DNA from: Alteromonas sp. CI.11.F.A3
Lineage (GTDB): Bacteria > Pseudomonadota > Gammaproteobacteria > Enterobacterales > Alteromonadaceae
Assembly: GCF_032925565.1 (NCBI RefSeq)
Contig: NZ_CP136708.1
Span: forward strand, 3,100,001 to 3,164,000
DNA: 64,000 nucleotides
Direction of reading: 5' to 3'
Below are positions 1-10,146 of the stretch, piece by piece (the first letter of the stretch is position 1; each line of letters opens with the position of its first letter). The position numbers and the translations under genes were made by a program. The notes under the pieces are model-generated. The model saw nothing but the letters and a program-made list of their open reading frames with translations. It searched no databases and had not been told where the DNA came from.

Positions 1-292
1 CAGTGATGGCGCCTTTGCTGCCTCTTGCCAGTAACCTTTCCGTGGCTTCTTGTAAGTTTTTAAAGATGTCCTTCAACTCAAGAAAATAGGCTTGGCCTTC
101 CTCGGTTAACAGCAGGGTTCTGTTACGACGAATGAATAACTTCATCGATAAGAATTCTTCAAGCGCTTTAATTTGATGACTTACCGCTGCTTGCGTAACA
201 AAAAGCTCATCCGCCGCTTTAGTGAAACTTAAATGTCGGGCGGCCGCTTCAAAGGCTTTTAAAGCATTTAGAGGGGGAAGACGTCGATGCAT
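1..292 (-). CDS. LysR-family transcriptional regulator, GcvA-like (5' part; runs off the window)
   Basis: Only the first 97 codons lie in the window. They begin MHRRLPPLNALKAFEAAARH and continue into a typical LysR helix-turn-helix (FTKAADELFVTQAAVSHQIK, about residues 23-42) followed by a LFIRRNRTLLLTEEG wing. The opening 'RLPPLNALKAFEAAARH' is typical of the GcvA subgroup of LysR regulators. The start at 292 fits the conserved N-terminus. The gene is divergent from the small exported protein at 521, so the 228-base gap probably carries both promoters and the regulator's binding site. The effector-binding domain is outside the window, so the inducer cannot be judged. Confidence 0.88.
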   Translation of the reverse strand, partial: MHRRLPPLNALKAFEAAARHLSFTKAADELFVTQAAVSHQIKALEEFLSMKLFIRRNRTLLLTEEGQAYFLELKDIFKNLQEATERLLARGSKGAIT

Positions 293-520
293 GTTTAGAA
301 ATAAACCCTGTGTGACCTACTCATACTATAGTAGCAGTGTTTGCATTAGTTTTACTAATGACAACCCATACTTTTACTCGTTTTATTTTTGCACTAATTT
401 TGGCTACTATTTGCGCGAACTTTGAAAAGAGGTACGAATATCAACTCTTTACAAAGCCTACTTGTTAAGCAATTTAACAAATGGAAACATATTTTTAAAT
501 TATTTTTATTAGGTGTGAAA

Positions 521-808
521 ATGAAAAAATTATTACTAGCTAGTGTATCTGTAATGGCTTTTGCAAGCGCTGCTGCGAATGCTAACGTTCAACCAGAAAA
601 GATTAATCTTCAATCATTAATTACTACTGCAATGACCAGCGTAAACATGGCAGACGTATTGCCTGAAAACGACGCTCACATTAGTGTTAAGAAACAGTCA
701 ACTGCATTACTGGCAGAAGAAACGCAAATCGCGTTACATAAAAATTTGCTTGCCATGGCGAAAGAAAATAACAAAGAGACTACTGTAATAGTCGCTGAAA
801 GCGAATAG
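521..808 (+). CDS. Small exported protein of unknown function (95 aa)
   Basis: I do not recognise this family. The start at 521 is chosen because it gives a clean signal peptide: a short Lys-rich n-region (MKKLLLASVSV), a hydrophobic core, and a likely signal peptidase I site after ANA near residue 21. An upstream in-frame ATG at 422 would put a long extension before the signal peptide and is less likely. An AGGTG sequence lies 8 to 10 bases ahead of the start. The mature protein is about 75 residues, has no cysteines, is rich in Ala, Thr and Glu, and looks helical and soluble, so it is probably periplasmic. It is divergent from a LysR regulator, which may control it; that is inference only. 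Confidence 0.6.
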   Translation: MKKLLLASVSVMAFASAAANANVQPEKINLQSLITTAMTSVNMADVLPENDAHISVKKQSTALLAEETQIALHKNLLAMAKENNKETTVIVAESE

Positions 809-831
809 TAAGTGTCCACACCTGATACGCG

Positions 832-852
832 TGCCGGTGCATCACACCGGCA
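832..852. repeat. Strong hairpin between convergent genes
   Basis: Eight-base perfect inverted repeat (TGCCGGTG / CACCGGCA) around a five-base loop, in the 62-base gap between two convergent genes. There is no T-run on either side, so it is not a classic intrinsic terminator. It could stop read-through or stabilise mRNA 3' ends. Confidence 0.5.
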
Positions 853-870
853 TTCGCCATCAGACTTGGC

Positions 871-1749
<879 letters not shown>

Positions 1750-2121
1750 CTAGAATAAGGGTTGTTTGGTTACTGCCACCATCGCAGTTGTCATTAGTAC
1801 AATCAGCGCGGCAATAAAGAACGTCCAACGTCCTAAAGGTGTTTTTGCCTTTTTAAGCGCAAATAAACCGAGTACGATGTAAGCAATTACGCCCGCTAAT
1901 TTAAATGTAAGCCATGCATTTACAATGGGATATTGAGACAAAATAACGCATAGCCAAATTGCACTCGCTAATAAAACAGTATCAACAATATGAGGCACAA
2001 TTTTAACCCACTTTTTGGCTAAAATGGTGGCGTCGAATTGTGACCAAATAAAGCGAAAAACAAACAGTAAAATACTTAATCCTACTGCCGTCAAATGCAG
2101 ATGTTTCGCCATCATATACAT
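1750..2121 (-). CDS. sirB: SirB-family inner membrane protein (YchQ-like)
   Basis: A 123-aa hydrophobic protein with four predicted membrane helices (about 12-26, 40-62, 70-88 and 100-118) and an early MMAKHLHLTAVGLSILLF segment typical of the SirB/YchQ family. The biochemical role is not established; the family was named for a link to invasion gene expression in Salmonella. The start at 2121 has AGGA eight bases upstream; two further Met codons follow at residues 3 and 4. It lies 24 bases before kdsA, as in E. coli where ychQ and ychA precede kdsA. A ychA homologue is missing here. Confidence 0.85.
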   Translation of the reverse strand: MYMMAKHLHLTAVGLSILLFVFRFIWSQFDATILAKKWVKIVPHIVDTVLLASAIWLCVILSQYPIVNAWLTFKLAGVIAYIVLGLFALKKAKTPLGRWTFFIAALIVLMTTAMVAVTKQPLF

Positions 2122-2199
2122 ACAATAATTCCTGTCGTTCTTAAGCTTTGATTATGTAATTGTTTATTATTGTACGTTATTTACAGGCATTCGACTAAG

Positions 2200-3774
2200 T
2201 TAAACATATTCAGGAATGTCAGGGTATTGATGTTGTATGGCGATGAATCTTTCAATGTGGTTCACCAAGTAATCAACTAACTGAGGGTCGAAATGTCGCC
2301 CCTTTTCTTCTATGAGCACTTTTTCGACCTTGTCTATTGGCCACGCCGTCTTATAAGGACGCGTATTGAGTAATGCATCAAACACATCTAGCAAGGTTGC
2401 TATGCGACTTTGTAACAAAATAGCTTGCCCTTCAAGGTTTTCAGGATAGCCTTTGCCATCCCATCGTTCATGATGTTGTCTTGCCAATGTTGCGGCTAAC
2501 TGGATGGTGGGCCTAGATGAATCTTTTAAAATTTGATAGCCGAATTCAGCATGTTGACGAATAGCAAAGACATCATCTTCGGTTAATGGCTGCGTTTTAC
2601 GCAAAATGGCAACAGGTACCCGAGAGTTACCAACGTCATGAAGCGGTATTGCATGCTTAAGTAACCGCACATCATTTTCATTCATGCCTATGCCACAGCC
2701 CATCACCTCTGCCATGGCACTCATTCGCGCAATATGATTACTGCCCTGCCCTTCATGCTCCATGGCTTTGCCTAAGCGTTCAATAATTTCTCTTTGGGTA
2801 CTTTCCACTTCAATGGTTTTAAGTACATTGTCAAATGCTAGCTGAACACTGTTTGAAAAACGTCTAACTAAGTGCTTGTCATTATCTCCAATGCGTCGTG
2901 GCAAACCAGATAAATAGAGCAAAGCGCCGTTTTGGGTTTTGCTGTTGCAGTACGCCACCACGTGGTCTTCTGCGTATACAATTTCACGGTCGCGCATCGC
3001 GCGCTTGCACAGTTCATATTGTTCAGGCGACACGGCGTCTTTTAACAAAACACCTTCTTTATCTGAATACTCACCGTTGCCCGCAAATACGTAAAGTTCG
3101 TTAAGATCTAGCGCTTTGGTAGAGTTTTGTGACGCATCGGATGTAGCAGCTACCGCAGTAGTAATATAGGCCGCATCTTGCGAACAACCCAAAATTGACG
3201 CGAGTTGTTGAATAATGCCTTGCATAAATTTTTCGAGCGAACTAGATGAAAATAAGTCTACAGACGCATCAATAATTTTTTCCAAGCCAGCTCGGCTCTC
3301 TTCAATCACGATAATATCGCGATAAGAACGCAGTGCGGCAATGATAACGGTGAATAGCTTTTGTGCGGTAAGTTCTGTTTTAGATTTATAGTCATTAATG
3401 TCGTAATTAATAATGACATCTTTTTCAGGCGCTTGCCCTGGCTGACCGGTACGAAGAATAATACGGGTAAAATGATTGTCTAGTTCGTTGCGAACATAAT
3501 CAGCTACCAGCAAGCCCGCATCGTCACTTTCCATCACTACATCGAGTAAAACCACCGCAATATCATCATGTTCTCTAAAGCAACGTTTTGCTTCATCGCC
3601 ACTGTACGCACTAATGAATTCAAGGGTTTTACCGTTTAAGAAAAAGTCATTGAGAGCCAATTTGGTGATCGCATGAACTTCGGGTTCATCATCAACAATA
3701 AGAATTTTCCATGTGCCCAACTCTTCTACTACATCATCGTCATCTTCTTCGATGAAAAATAAATCGTCACTCAT
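2200..3774 (-). CDS. Response regulator with DUF3369 and HD-GYP domains (probable c-di-GMP phosphodiesterase)
   Basis: The 524-aa protein begins with an acidic stretch, then a receiver domain (22-140) with acidic pair D28/D29, phosphoacceptor D78, and the TGQPG and YDINDYKSKTEL segment that marks the DUF3369 class. A sensor-like middle region (about 155-320) follows, then an HD-GYP domain (325-510) with HD at 379-380, HHERWDGKGYP at 434-444 and DVFDAL at 463-468. HD-GYP domains hydrolyse cyclic di-GMP. The usual HDxGK reads HDVGN here: the conserved Lys is Asn383, although HD and GYP are intact, so activity may be altered. The gene sits between prmC and sirB, away from any kinase gene, so its partner kinase is unknown. 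Confidence 0.92.
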   Translation of the reverse strand: MSDDLFFIEEDDDDVVEELGTWKILIVDDEPEVHAITKLALNDFFLNGKTLEFISAYSGDEAKRCFREHDDIAVVLLDVVMESDDAGLLVADYVRNELDNHFTRIILRTGQPGQAPEKDVIINYDINDYKSKTELTAQKLFTVIIAALRSYRDIIVIEESRAGLEKIIDASVDLFSSSSLEKFMQGIIQQLASILGCSQDAAYITTAVAATSDASQNSTKALDLNELYVFAGNGEYSDKEGVLLKDAVSPEQYELCKRAMRDREIVYAEDHVVAYCNSKTQNGALLYLSGLPRRIGDNDKHLVRRFSNSVQLAFDNVLKTIEVESTQREIIERLGKAMEHEGQGSNHIARMSAMAEVMGCGIGMNENDVRLLKHAIPLHDVGNSRVPVAILRKTQPLTEDDVFAIRQHAEFGYQILKDSSRPTIQLAATLARQHHERWDGKGYPENLEGQAILLQSRIATLLDVFDALLNTRPYKTAWPIDKVEKVLIEEKGRHFDPQLVDYLVNHIERFIAIQHQYPDIPEYV

Positions 3775-3872
3775 CTATAACTTCCTGGTCCCAAAATGCT
3801 TTTAAAATACTAATGCAATACGTATTTTTAGCAAGTCTCATATGGAAGTAACAAAATAGAAGTGACAAATTC

Positions 3873-4769
3873 TTAACGTGTTGTAGATAGGTAACCGTAA
3901 GTGACTCGATCGTTTCCACCATAATCTTTTTCGGTATGAACGTTTACAAAGCCTTGAGCCTTTAACAGGTCGCTAACTGCCTTTGCTTGGTCAAAACCAT
4001 GCTCGAAAGCCAGTAAACCGCCTTTAAATAAATGCATGGGTGCAAGTGCAACAATATGCTTTATATCATCAAGCCCATCGGCGCCCGAGGTAAGCGCTGA
4101 TGCTGGTTCAAAACGAACATCCCCCTGTTGAAGAAAAGGGCTGGATGTTTCTATATAGGGTGGATTGGAAACAATAACGTGAAATCTTTCGCCCGTTAAA
4201 TTATCGAACCAACTACTTTGCTTAAACTGTGCATTAGTAATGCTATTAAGCGCTGCATTGTGCGTGGAGAGTTGAACAGCTTCATGCAGTAAATCTACAC
4301 CTGTGACATTTGCATGGGGTAACTCAGAGGCCAGTGCCAGGGCAATCGCCCCCGTGCCTGTGCCTAAATCACAAATGGCTAGCTTGTTATTTTCTAACCC
4401 AGGGCCTGCGTGCTTATTATTTAAACGCGTATTGGCAAATTCAGCTGACGCGATACAAGCAAGGGCCTGCTCTACCAATACTTCTGTATCGGGTCGAGGA
4501 ATAAGGGTATGGGGCGAGGTTGCTAAACGTAAAGTCCAAAAGTCACGGCTACCGGTTAGGTAAGCTACTGGCATACCTTGTGCGCGTTTAGTTACTAACG
4601 TTTTAAAGCGGGATAACTCGTCAACGCTTAAGGTTTTGTCTGGCCATGTAAATAGGTAAACTTGAGGTTTATCTAATACATGGCTTAACAGCACTTTGGC
4701 ATCAACCGCTGGCGATTCGCCTTCATGTAACTCGGCTACCGCCCACGCTAATGCTGCGTCTATACGCAT
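3873..4769 (-). CDS. prmC: Peptide chain release factor N5-glutamine methyltransferase
   Basis: Methylates the Gln of the GGQ motif of release factors 1 and 2 using S-adenosylmethionine. A class I methyltransferase motif DLGTGTGAIALAL (134-146) and the catalytic NPPY (202-205) are present, and the N-terminal helical domain precedes them. At 298 aa it is about 20 residues longer than E. coli PrmC; the extra material is a low-complexity insert at about 108-128 just before the SAM-binding loop. It starts four bases after the stop of prfA, its substrate's gene, so the two are probably translated together. Confidence 0.96.
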   Translation of the reverse strand: MRIDAALAWAVAELHEGESPAVDAKVLLSHVLDKPQVYLFTWPDKTLSVDELSRFKTLVTKRAQGMPVAYLTGSRDFWTLRLATSPHTLIPRPDTEVLVEQALACIASAEFANTRLNNKHAGPGLENNKLAICDLGTGTGAIALALASELPHANVTGVDLLHEAVQLSTHNAALNSITNAQFKQSSWFDNLTGERFHVIVSNPPYIETSSPFLQQGDVRFEPASALTSGADGLDDIKHIVALAPMHLFKGGLLAFEHGFDQAKAVSDLLKAQGFVNVHTEKDYGGNDRVTYGYLSTTR

Positions 4770-4773
4770 GGTA

Positions 4774-5859
4774 TTATTCGTCTGACAACGAGGCTAATAA
4801 GTCAGCTTGATGCTCTTGCATAATAGGGTCAAGAAGCTGCTTCAAATCACCTTCTATCACTTCATCTAAACGGTAAATGGTTAGGTTGATGCGGTGGTCG
4901 GTTACGCGGCCTTGCGGGAAATTATAGGTACGAATTCGCTCTGAGCGATCACCACTTCCAACTAGGCTCTTACGGGTAGATGCTTCTTCTGCCGCTCGTT
5001 TTTCTTCTTCAATGTTATTCAATCGAGCTTGCAATACCGACATGGCTTTCGCACGGTTTTTATGTTGCGAACGCTCATCCTGACATTCAACCACTAACCC
5101 TGACGGTAAGTGAGTAATTCGAATAGCAGAGTCGGTTTTGTTAACGTGCTGACCACCGGCACCCGATGCTCTAAAGGTATCGATGCGAAGGTCTGCTGGG
5201 TTAATATCAATGGCTTCTGATTCTGGAATTTCAGGTAATACCGCTACTGTACACGCAGAAGTATGTATACGACCTTGAGATTCTGTATCCGGTACACGCT
5301 GAACGCGGTGACCACCAGATTCAAATTTCAAAATACCGTAAACGCCGTCACCACTAATATTCGCGACAACTTCTTTATAACCGCCGTGCTCACCTTCGTT
5401 AGCGTTTACTAGCTCGACGCGCCAACCTTTGGTTTCAGCATAACGGCTGTACATACGGAATAAATCGCCTGCAAATATTGCTGCTTCATCACCACCGGCT
5501 CCGGCACGTACTTCTAGGAAGCAGTTGCTGTCATCGTTAGGATCTTTAGGTAACAATAAAACTTGAAGCTCAGTTTCTAGGCGTTCAATATCTGCTTTCG
5601 CAATTTTTAATTCTTCTTGCGCCATTTCACGCATTTCTGCGTCATCTTCTTTGAGCATCTCATTCGCTGAATCAAGATTTTCTTGCGCTTGTTGGTATGC
5701 ATTAAAGCCTGCAACTACGCTTTCTAGCTGGCTAAACTCTTTTGACAAATTACGAAACTTATCTTGATTGCCGATTACTTGTGGGTCGCCTAATAAGGCC
5801 TGCACTTCTTCGAAGCGTTCCACCAAGTTTTCGAGTTTTCTGACAACCGAGTCTTTCAT
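4774..5859 (-). CDS. prfA: Peptide chain release factor 1
   Basis: Recognises UAA and UAG stop codons and triggers peptidyl-tRNA hydrolysis on the ribosome. The 361-aa length is standard. The codon-recognition tripeptide of the PxT type appears as [10 protein letters not shown], and the catalytic GGQ lies in [16 protein letters not shown] around residue 235; its Gln is the target of PrmC. It follows hemA by 15 bases and precedes prmC by 4, the conserved hemA-prfA-prmC operon. Confidence 0.98.
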   Translation of the reverse strand: MKDSVVRKLENLVERFEEVQALLGDPQVIGNQDKFRNLSKEFSQLESVVAGFNAYQQAQENLDSANEMLKEDDAEMREMAQEELKIAKADIERLETELQVLLLPKDPNDDSNCFLEVRAGAGGDEAAIFAGDLFRMYSRYAETKGWRVELVNANEGEHGGYKEVVANISGDGVYGILKFESGGHRVQRVPDTESQGRIHTSACTVAVLPEIPESEAIDINPADLRIDTFRASGAGGQHVNKTDSAIRITHLPSGLVVECQDERSQHKNRAKAMSVLQARLNNIEEEKRAAEEASTRKSLVGSGDRSERIRTYNFPQGRVTDHRINLTIYRLDEVIEGDLKQLLDPIMQEHQADLLASLSDE

Positions 5860-5874
5860 ATTTTTATGTTTACC

Positions 5875-7149
5875 TTATTTTTTGATATCTGACGTAGTGT
5901 CAGATAACGATAGTGCTTGCCCCAACCACCGGCTCAGCGCCGGGTCATCATGCATGGCAGCTTCTCTAAGTGCCAGGGTTGTGGGGTGCAGCAATGTATT
6001 GGTTAGCTTGTAGGCCATTTCACTAAGCACCGTTTCAGCATCTTTGCCTTCAGTTAACTGTGCCAATGCTTTCTCTACTACGTCGTCACGCTGTTCCATG
6101 CCCTTTTGACGATATTGCCTAACTAAATCGATAGATTGTTGAGACTGCTTCCAGCTCATATAATCGCCAGCTTGCTTTTCAATTAGCTTTTCAGCTTCAA
6201 GAGCCGCTTGCTCACGATTTTGTAAATTCTTTTGAACGATGTGCTGTAAATCATCTACGGTATATAAATAAGCATCACCCAATTCATTCACTTGGGCTTC
6301 AATATCTCGAGGAACCGCTAAATCAACTAAAAACATTGGCATATTTCTGCGCTGTTTCAACGCTTTCTCTACCATACCCTTGCCTATTAAGGGTAGCTGA
6401 CTAGCGGTAGAGCTAATAACTATATCGAAATCTTTTAAATGTTCCGGTACTTGAGACAGCGTAAATACGCTGGCATCCAAGGTTTCAGCCAACGCTTCAG
6501 CACGTGAAATAGTTCGGTTGGCCACCGCTAAGCAACTTACCCCTTGCTCTTTTAAATGCTGAGCCACTAATTCGATAGTTTCACCCGCACCCACCAACAA
6601 AACCGAGCGCTTAGGTAGCTCAGCAAATATATGCTTGGCCAATTGCACTGCGGCATAAGCCACACTAACCGCATTTGCACCAATTTCAGTTTCGCTACGT
6701 ACACGTTTGGCAACAGAGAAAGTGTGCTGGAACAGCTTATCAAACTCGGTATTAATCATACCTGAGTGTTTGGCATCGCCAAAGGCTTGCTTAACTTGCC
6801 CTAATATCTGTGGCTCGCCAAGAATGAGGGAATCTAAGCCACTTGCCACCCGCATAATATGTTTAACCGCGTCATCTGCAGCAAGCACATAACTGTTGTT
6901 GGCAATTTCATCAACCTCAACATGGTGGAAGTTTGATAACCACTCTAATAATGCAGTAGCACTTTCATGCTGAGTATTCACATAAAGCTCTGTGCGATTG
7001 CACGTTGATACAATCACCGACTCATCAACCCCGTCTACCTTTCTTAATGACGCAAGTGCTTCCACCAGAGAATCTGGTGTAAAAGCCACTTTTTCACGCA
7101 ATGCGACAGGGGCGGTTTTGTGATTAATACCAAGGGCGAGTAGAGTCAT
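5875..7149 (-). CDS. hemA: Glutamyl-tRNA reductase
   Basis: Reduces glutamyl-tRNA(Glu) to glutamate-1-semialdehyde with NADPH, the first committed step of C5-pathway tetrapyrrole synthesis. It has the GINHKTAPVALREK signature (7-20), the catalytic Cys at position 50 in STCNRTELY, a nucleotide-binding VLLVGAGETIELV loop near 187, and the C-terminal helical dimerisation region. The 424-aa length is normal. It heads the minus-strand operon with prfA and prmC and is divergent from lolB across 114 bases; a candidate -10 with a GC-rich discriminator lies in that gap. Confidence 0.98.
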   Translation of the reverse strand: MTLLALGINHKTAPVALREKVAFTPDSLVEALASLRKVDGVDESVIVSTCNRTELYVNTQHESATALLEWLSNFHHVEVDEIANNSYVLAADDAVKHIMRVASGLDSLILGEPQILGQVKQAFGDAKHSGMINTEFDKLFQHTFSVAKRVRSETEIGANAVSVAYAAVQLAKHIFAELPKRSVLLVGAGETIELVAQHLKEQGVSCLAVANRTISRAEALAETLDASVFTLSQVPEHLKDFDIVISSTASQLPLIGKGMVEKALKQRRNMPMFLVDLAVPRDIEAQVNELGDAYLYTVDDLQHIVQKNLQNREQAALEAEKLIEKQAGDYMSWKQSQQSIDLVRQYRQKGMEQRDDVVEKALAQLTEGKDAETVLSEMAYKLTNTLLHPTTLALREAAMHDDPALSRWLGQALSLSDTTSDIKK

Positions 7150-7173
7150 TCAAATCTGTGCTGGCAACGTCGG

Positions 7174-7185
7174 ACGCGCATTGTA
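7174..7185 (-). promoter_or_regulatory. Candidate hemA promoter -10 with GC-rich discriminator
   Basis: On the minus strand a TACAAT hexamer (7180-7185) is followed directly by GCGCGTCC. No good -35 is seen 16-18 bases upstream. A GC-rich discriminator is typical of promoters repressed by ppGpp and DksA. The assignment is by eye. Confidence 0.35.
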
Positions 7186-7263
7186 CGAAAAACCCAAAAT
7201 GATTGAAAGTGTTGGTAGAACTGTGTTCACATAAAGTATGAACTTTACCTAAGACGATACCCA

Positions 7264-7884
7264 ATGATTCGCTTCGTTTTTATACTTGTACTGGTTAGCC
7301 TACTTATCAGCGCCTGTACCACACTACCTGATGGCCCTGAACGCGCCGTAAACCTTAGCGCCCAGCTTAAAAAGGTGGCACAAGTTGATGCCTGGCAATT
7401 GCGCGGAAAAATAGCTTTTAGGCAGGAAAAAGAAGGGGCTAGCGCTAACCTTTTGTGGAAAACCGATGATGTCGATTTTCATTTCCGATTAACCAATTTG
7501 CTTGGTGTCACCATGGTTGATTTGAACGTAAATGGTGATAAAGCGATTTTAGAGGCGGGTAATGACGTATATGAAGACGCCGACCCCGAACCTTTAATTT
7601 ACTATACTACTGGCATGGATATTCCCGTTGAACCCTTACTTTCGTGGATTAAAGGGCTTCCTCTTGCCGATGATAAATTTACTCTTACTGACAAGGGGCT
7701 ACTTAATACGCTTGAAAGTAATTGTAACGCCTGTAAAGGGTGGCAAGTCAGTTATGCTAACTATGGCAATGTGACTACTCCCGAAGGCAATAATGTGTGG
7801 CTACCCCATTCAATAAACTTGGTTCAGCCCAATCCGCCATCAACAACGCTAAAAATAAAAATATATGAATGGACGCTGCTTTAG
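7264..7884 (+). CDS. lolB: Outer membrane lipoprotein localisation factor LolB
   Basis: Receives lipoproteins from the periplasmic carrier LolA and inserts them into the outer membrane. A lipoprotein signal peptide ends in the lipobox LISAC with the acylated Cys at 18. The mature part has the LolB-type pattern WQLRGKIAFRQEKEGASANL near residue 44, then LTNLLGVTMVDLNVNGDKA and a C-terminal WLPHSINL strand. The 206-aa length is typical. It starts the lolB-ispE-prs string conserved in gammaproteobacteria, divergent from hemA, as in E. coli. Confidence 0.95.
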   Translation: MIRFVFILVLVSLLISACTTLPDGPERAVNLSAQLKKVAQVDAWQLRGKIAFRQEKEGASANLLWKTDDVDFHFRLTNLLGVTMVDLNVNGDKAILEAGNDVYEDADPEPLIYYTTGMDIPVEPLLSWIKGLPLADDKFTLTDKGLLNTLESNCNACKGWQVSYANYGNVTTPEGNNVWLPHSINLVQPNPPSTTLKIKIYEWTLL

Positions 7885-7897
7885 TGAGAAACCCAAC

Positions 7898-8773
7898 ATG
7901 ACAAACCTAGATTGGTGGCCTTCCCCTGCCAAACTTAATCTTTTTCTGCATATTAACGGTCGTTACCCTAATGGCTATCACCAATTGCAAAGCTTATTTC
8001 AAATGCTTGATTACGGCGACAAGCTAGCTTTTGCAATCAATGATTCCGGCGTGATTACTATGCTTACTCCTCTTGAAGGGGTAAATGATGAAGATAACCT
8101 TATTGTGCGTGCCGCCAAACTACTCGCTGAACATGCGAATATTCATAAAGGCGTTAGTATTAGTTTAGAAAAATGTTTGCCCATGGGCGGCGGGATTGGC
8201 GGTGGCTCATCAAATGCTGCCACCACCCTAGTCGCACTGAATCATTTATGGGGCGTAAAGTTATCAGAAGACGAACTTGCTGAGCTAGGGCTCAAATTAG
8301 GTGCAGATGTCCCTATATTTGTTCGTGGTCTTACTGCTTTCGCATCAGGCGTAGGAGAAGAAATCACCCCTGCCCCACAAGAAGAAAAGTGGTATCTGGT
8401 GGCGAACCCCAATGTGCATATTAGTACCGCCGAAGTATTTACAGCTGAACAATTGACCAGAAATACGCCAATTATGCAGTGGGAAGACTATCAATTTGAA
8501 AAAACTCGCAATGATTGTCAGCAATTAGTCGTTAATCGCTATCCCGAAGTTGCAAATTTATTACAGTGGTTGGTACACTACGCACCGTCGCGAATGACGG
8601 GCACAGGTGCCTGCGTATTTGCCACCTTTTCTGACGAAGTTTCAGCCGTACAAGTTCAGGCTCAACTGCCCGACACTTGGCAAAGTTTTGTCGCAAAAGG
8701 TGTGAATCGCTCACCGCTATTACAAAAATTAAAAAAATCAGAGCACGTGTACGCCACATCGGACAAGAAATAA
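7898..8773 (+). CDS. ispE: 4-diphosphocytidyl-2-C-methyl-D-erythritol kinase
   Basis: Phosphorylates CDP-methylerythritol with ATP in the MEP route to isoprenoids. GHMP-kinase features are [12 protein letters not shown] near the N-terminus with Lys12, the ATP loop [15 protein letters not shown] (95-109), and a C-terminal [12 protein letters not shown] segment. The start at 7898, 13 bases after lolB, gives 291 aa with the normal [14 protein letters not shown] opening; an in-frame ATG at 7865 would overlap lolB and add 11 non-conserved residues. It is probably cotranscribed with lolB and the tRNA-Gln just downstream. Confidence 0.97.
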   Translation: MTNLDWWPSPAKLNLFLHINGRYPNGYHQLQSLFQMLDYGDKLAFAINDSGVITMLTPLEGVNDEDNLIVRAAKLLAEHANIHKGVSISLEKCLPMGGGIGGGSSNAATTLVALNHLWGVKLSEDELAELGLKLGADVPIFVRGLTAFASGVGEEITPAPQEEKWYLVANPNVHISTAEVFTAEQLTRNTPIMQWEDYQFEKTRNDCQQLVVNRYPEVANLLQWLVHYAPSRMTGTGACVFATFSDEVSAVQVQAQLPDTWQSFVAKGVNRSPLLQKLKKSEHVYATSDKK

Positions 8774-8778
8774 AAAAT

Positions 8779-8854
8779 TGGGGTATAGCCAAGTTGGTAA
8801 GGCAGCGGGTTTTGATCCCGCCATTCGTAGGTTCGAGTCCTGCTACCCCAGCCA
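8779..8854 (+). tRNA. tRNA-Gln (anticodon TTG), copy 1
   Basis: A 76-base cloverleaf with acceptor TGGGGTA/TACCCCA, D-arm GCC...GGC, anticodon stem GCGGG/CCCGC enclosing TTTTGAT with anticodon TTG, T-loop TTCGAGT, and an encoded GCCA end. It sits between ispE and prs, starting five bases after the ispE stop, so it is probably cut from the shared transcript. Two identical copies occur at 18283 and 18400. Confidence 0.97.
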
Positions 8855-8888
8855 AACCTCTTTTATCAACGCACTGAGGAACCCACTT

Positions 8889-9836
8889 GTGCCAGATATG
8901 AAGCTCTTTGCAGGTAATGCCGTACCAGAACTTGCCCAGAAAGTCGCCGATCGCCTTTATACCAAACTCGGAAACGCCAAAGTAGGCCGTTTCAGTGATG
9001 GTGAAATTAGCGTAGAAATTCATGAAAACGTCCGTGGTTCGGACGTTTTTATTATCCAATCAACCTGTGCCCCCACTAACGACAACCTCATGGAATTGAT
9101 CGTGATGATCGACGCTTTGCGCCGCGCATCAGCAGGTCGTATTACTGCAGTAATTCCATACTTTGGTTATGCGCGTCAAGACCGTCGCGTTCGTTCAGCC
9201 CGGGTGCCAATTACTGCAAAGGTTGTCGCAGACTTTCTTTCTAACGTGGGTGTAGATAGAGTACTTACTATCGACTTGCACGCCGAGCAGATTCAAGGTT
9301 TCTTCGACGTACCGGTAGATAATGCGTTCGGAACGCCTATCTTGTTGGCCGATATGGTTCAGCGCGATTTTGCCGATCCGGTTGTAGTATCGCCAGATAT
9401 TGGTGGTGTTGTGCGTGCTCGTGCTACCGCTAAGCTATTAAACGATGCTGACCTTGCCATTATCGATAAACGCCGCCCTAAAGCGAACGTTGCTCAGGTA
9501 ATGAACATCATTGGTGACGTTAATGACCGTGACTGTATTATTGTGGATGACATGATTGATACTGGCGGTACATTAGCCAAAGCGGCTGAAGCCTTGAAGA
9601 GTCATGGAGCACGTAATGTTTATGCTTACGCCACCCATGCAATTTTCTCTGGAAACGCAGCACAAAACTTAAAAGAATCGGTTATCGATGAAATTATCAT
9701 TACCGATTCTATTCCGCTTAGTGCAGACATGCAGAAGATTGGAAAAGTGAAACAACTTACACTATCTGAAATGCTTGCTGAAACGATTCGTCGTATCAGC
9801 AACGAAGAGTCTATTTCAGCCATGTTTGAGTACTAG
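8889..9836 (+). CDS. prs: Ribose-phosphate pyrophosphokinase (PRPP synthetase), GTG start
   Basis: Makes 5-phosphoribosyl 1-pyrophosphate from ribose 5-phosphate and ATP, feeding purine, pyrimidine, NAD, histidine and tryptophan synthesis. I place the start at GTG 8889 rather than ATG 8898: this yields (M)[10 protein letters not shown], which matches the E. coli N-terminus, gives the same 315-aa length, and puts a TGAGGA Shine-Dalgarno eight bases upstream. Visible motifs include [38 protein letters not shown] and the PRPP-binding [11 protein letters not shown]. It follows ispE and tRNA-Gln and ends at an intrinsic terminator. Confidence 0.98.
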   Translation: MPDMKLFAGNAVPELAQKVADRLYTKLGNAKVGRFSDGEISVEIHENVRGSDVFIIQSTCAPTNDNLMELIVMIDALRRASAGRITAVIPYFGYARQDRRVRSARVPITAKVVADFLSNVGVDRVLTIDLHAEQIQGFFDVPVDNAFGTPILLADMVQRDFADPVVVSPDIGGVVRARATAKLLNDADLAIIDKRRPKANVAQVMNIIGDVNDRDCIIVDDMIDTGGTLAKAAEALKSHGARNVYAYATHAIFSGNAAQNLKESVIDEIIITDSIPLSADMQKIGKVKQLTLSEMLAETIRRISNEESISAMFEY

Positions 9837-9918
9837 TTACTCGTAATAGTCGAGAGTTCTCGACTTGAATAGTTATCGTGAGCATCTAGAGCGATAACCA
9901 TTCACGATTCACTTTTTG

Positions 9919-9943
9919 AAAAAGGGCCTACGGGCCCTTTTTT
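9919..9943 (+). terminator. Intrinsic terminator after prs
   Basis: GGGCC stem extended by A/T pairs around a TAC loop, followed by six Ts, about 80 bases after the prs stop. It ends the lolB-ispE-tRNA-prs transcript. Confidence 0.9.
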
Positions 9944-10146
9944 ATTGCCCGTATATTTACGCTTTGTTCCCTACGTCCAAAACGATTAAAAAATGTTAAA
10001 ACAAACAGCCACGCTTTTACTATTATTAAAGCTCTTAAACTATCAGTCGATAACTGGTTCAGTGTTTAGCGGTTAAATGCAATGTATTCCGCGTAAGCTT
10101 TCTTATCAGCAAAATCCAAATAAAAAGTATCAAAAAGGAGCGGTTA
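9944..10146. other. Gap between prs and the GGDEF/EAL gene
   Basis: Part of a 310-base gap that also holds the prs terminator. This stretch is AT-rich and should carry the promoter of the next gene, which has a clear AGGAG Shine-Dalgarno at 10136-10140. No small gene or clear -10/-35 pair was recognised. Confidence 0.4.

Noticed and set aside
4774..5859. Altered stop-codon recognition in RF1 because the tripeptide reads PDT rather than PAT
   Set aside because: The middle position of the PxT motif varies among bacterial RF1 proteins; Pro and Thr are intact.
8532..9059. Minus-strand open frame of about 175 codons across ispE, tRNA-Gln and prs
   Set aside because: It runs antisense to three well-supported genes and has no protein-like composition of its own.
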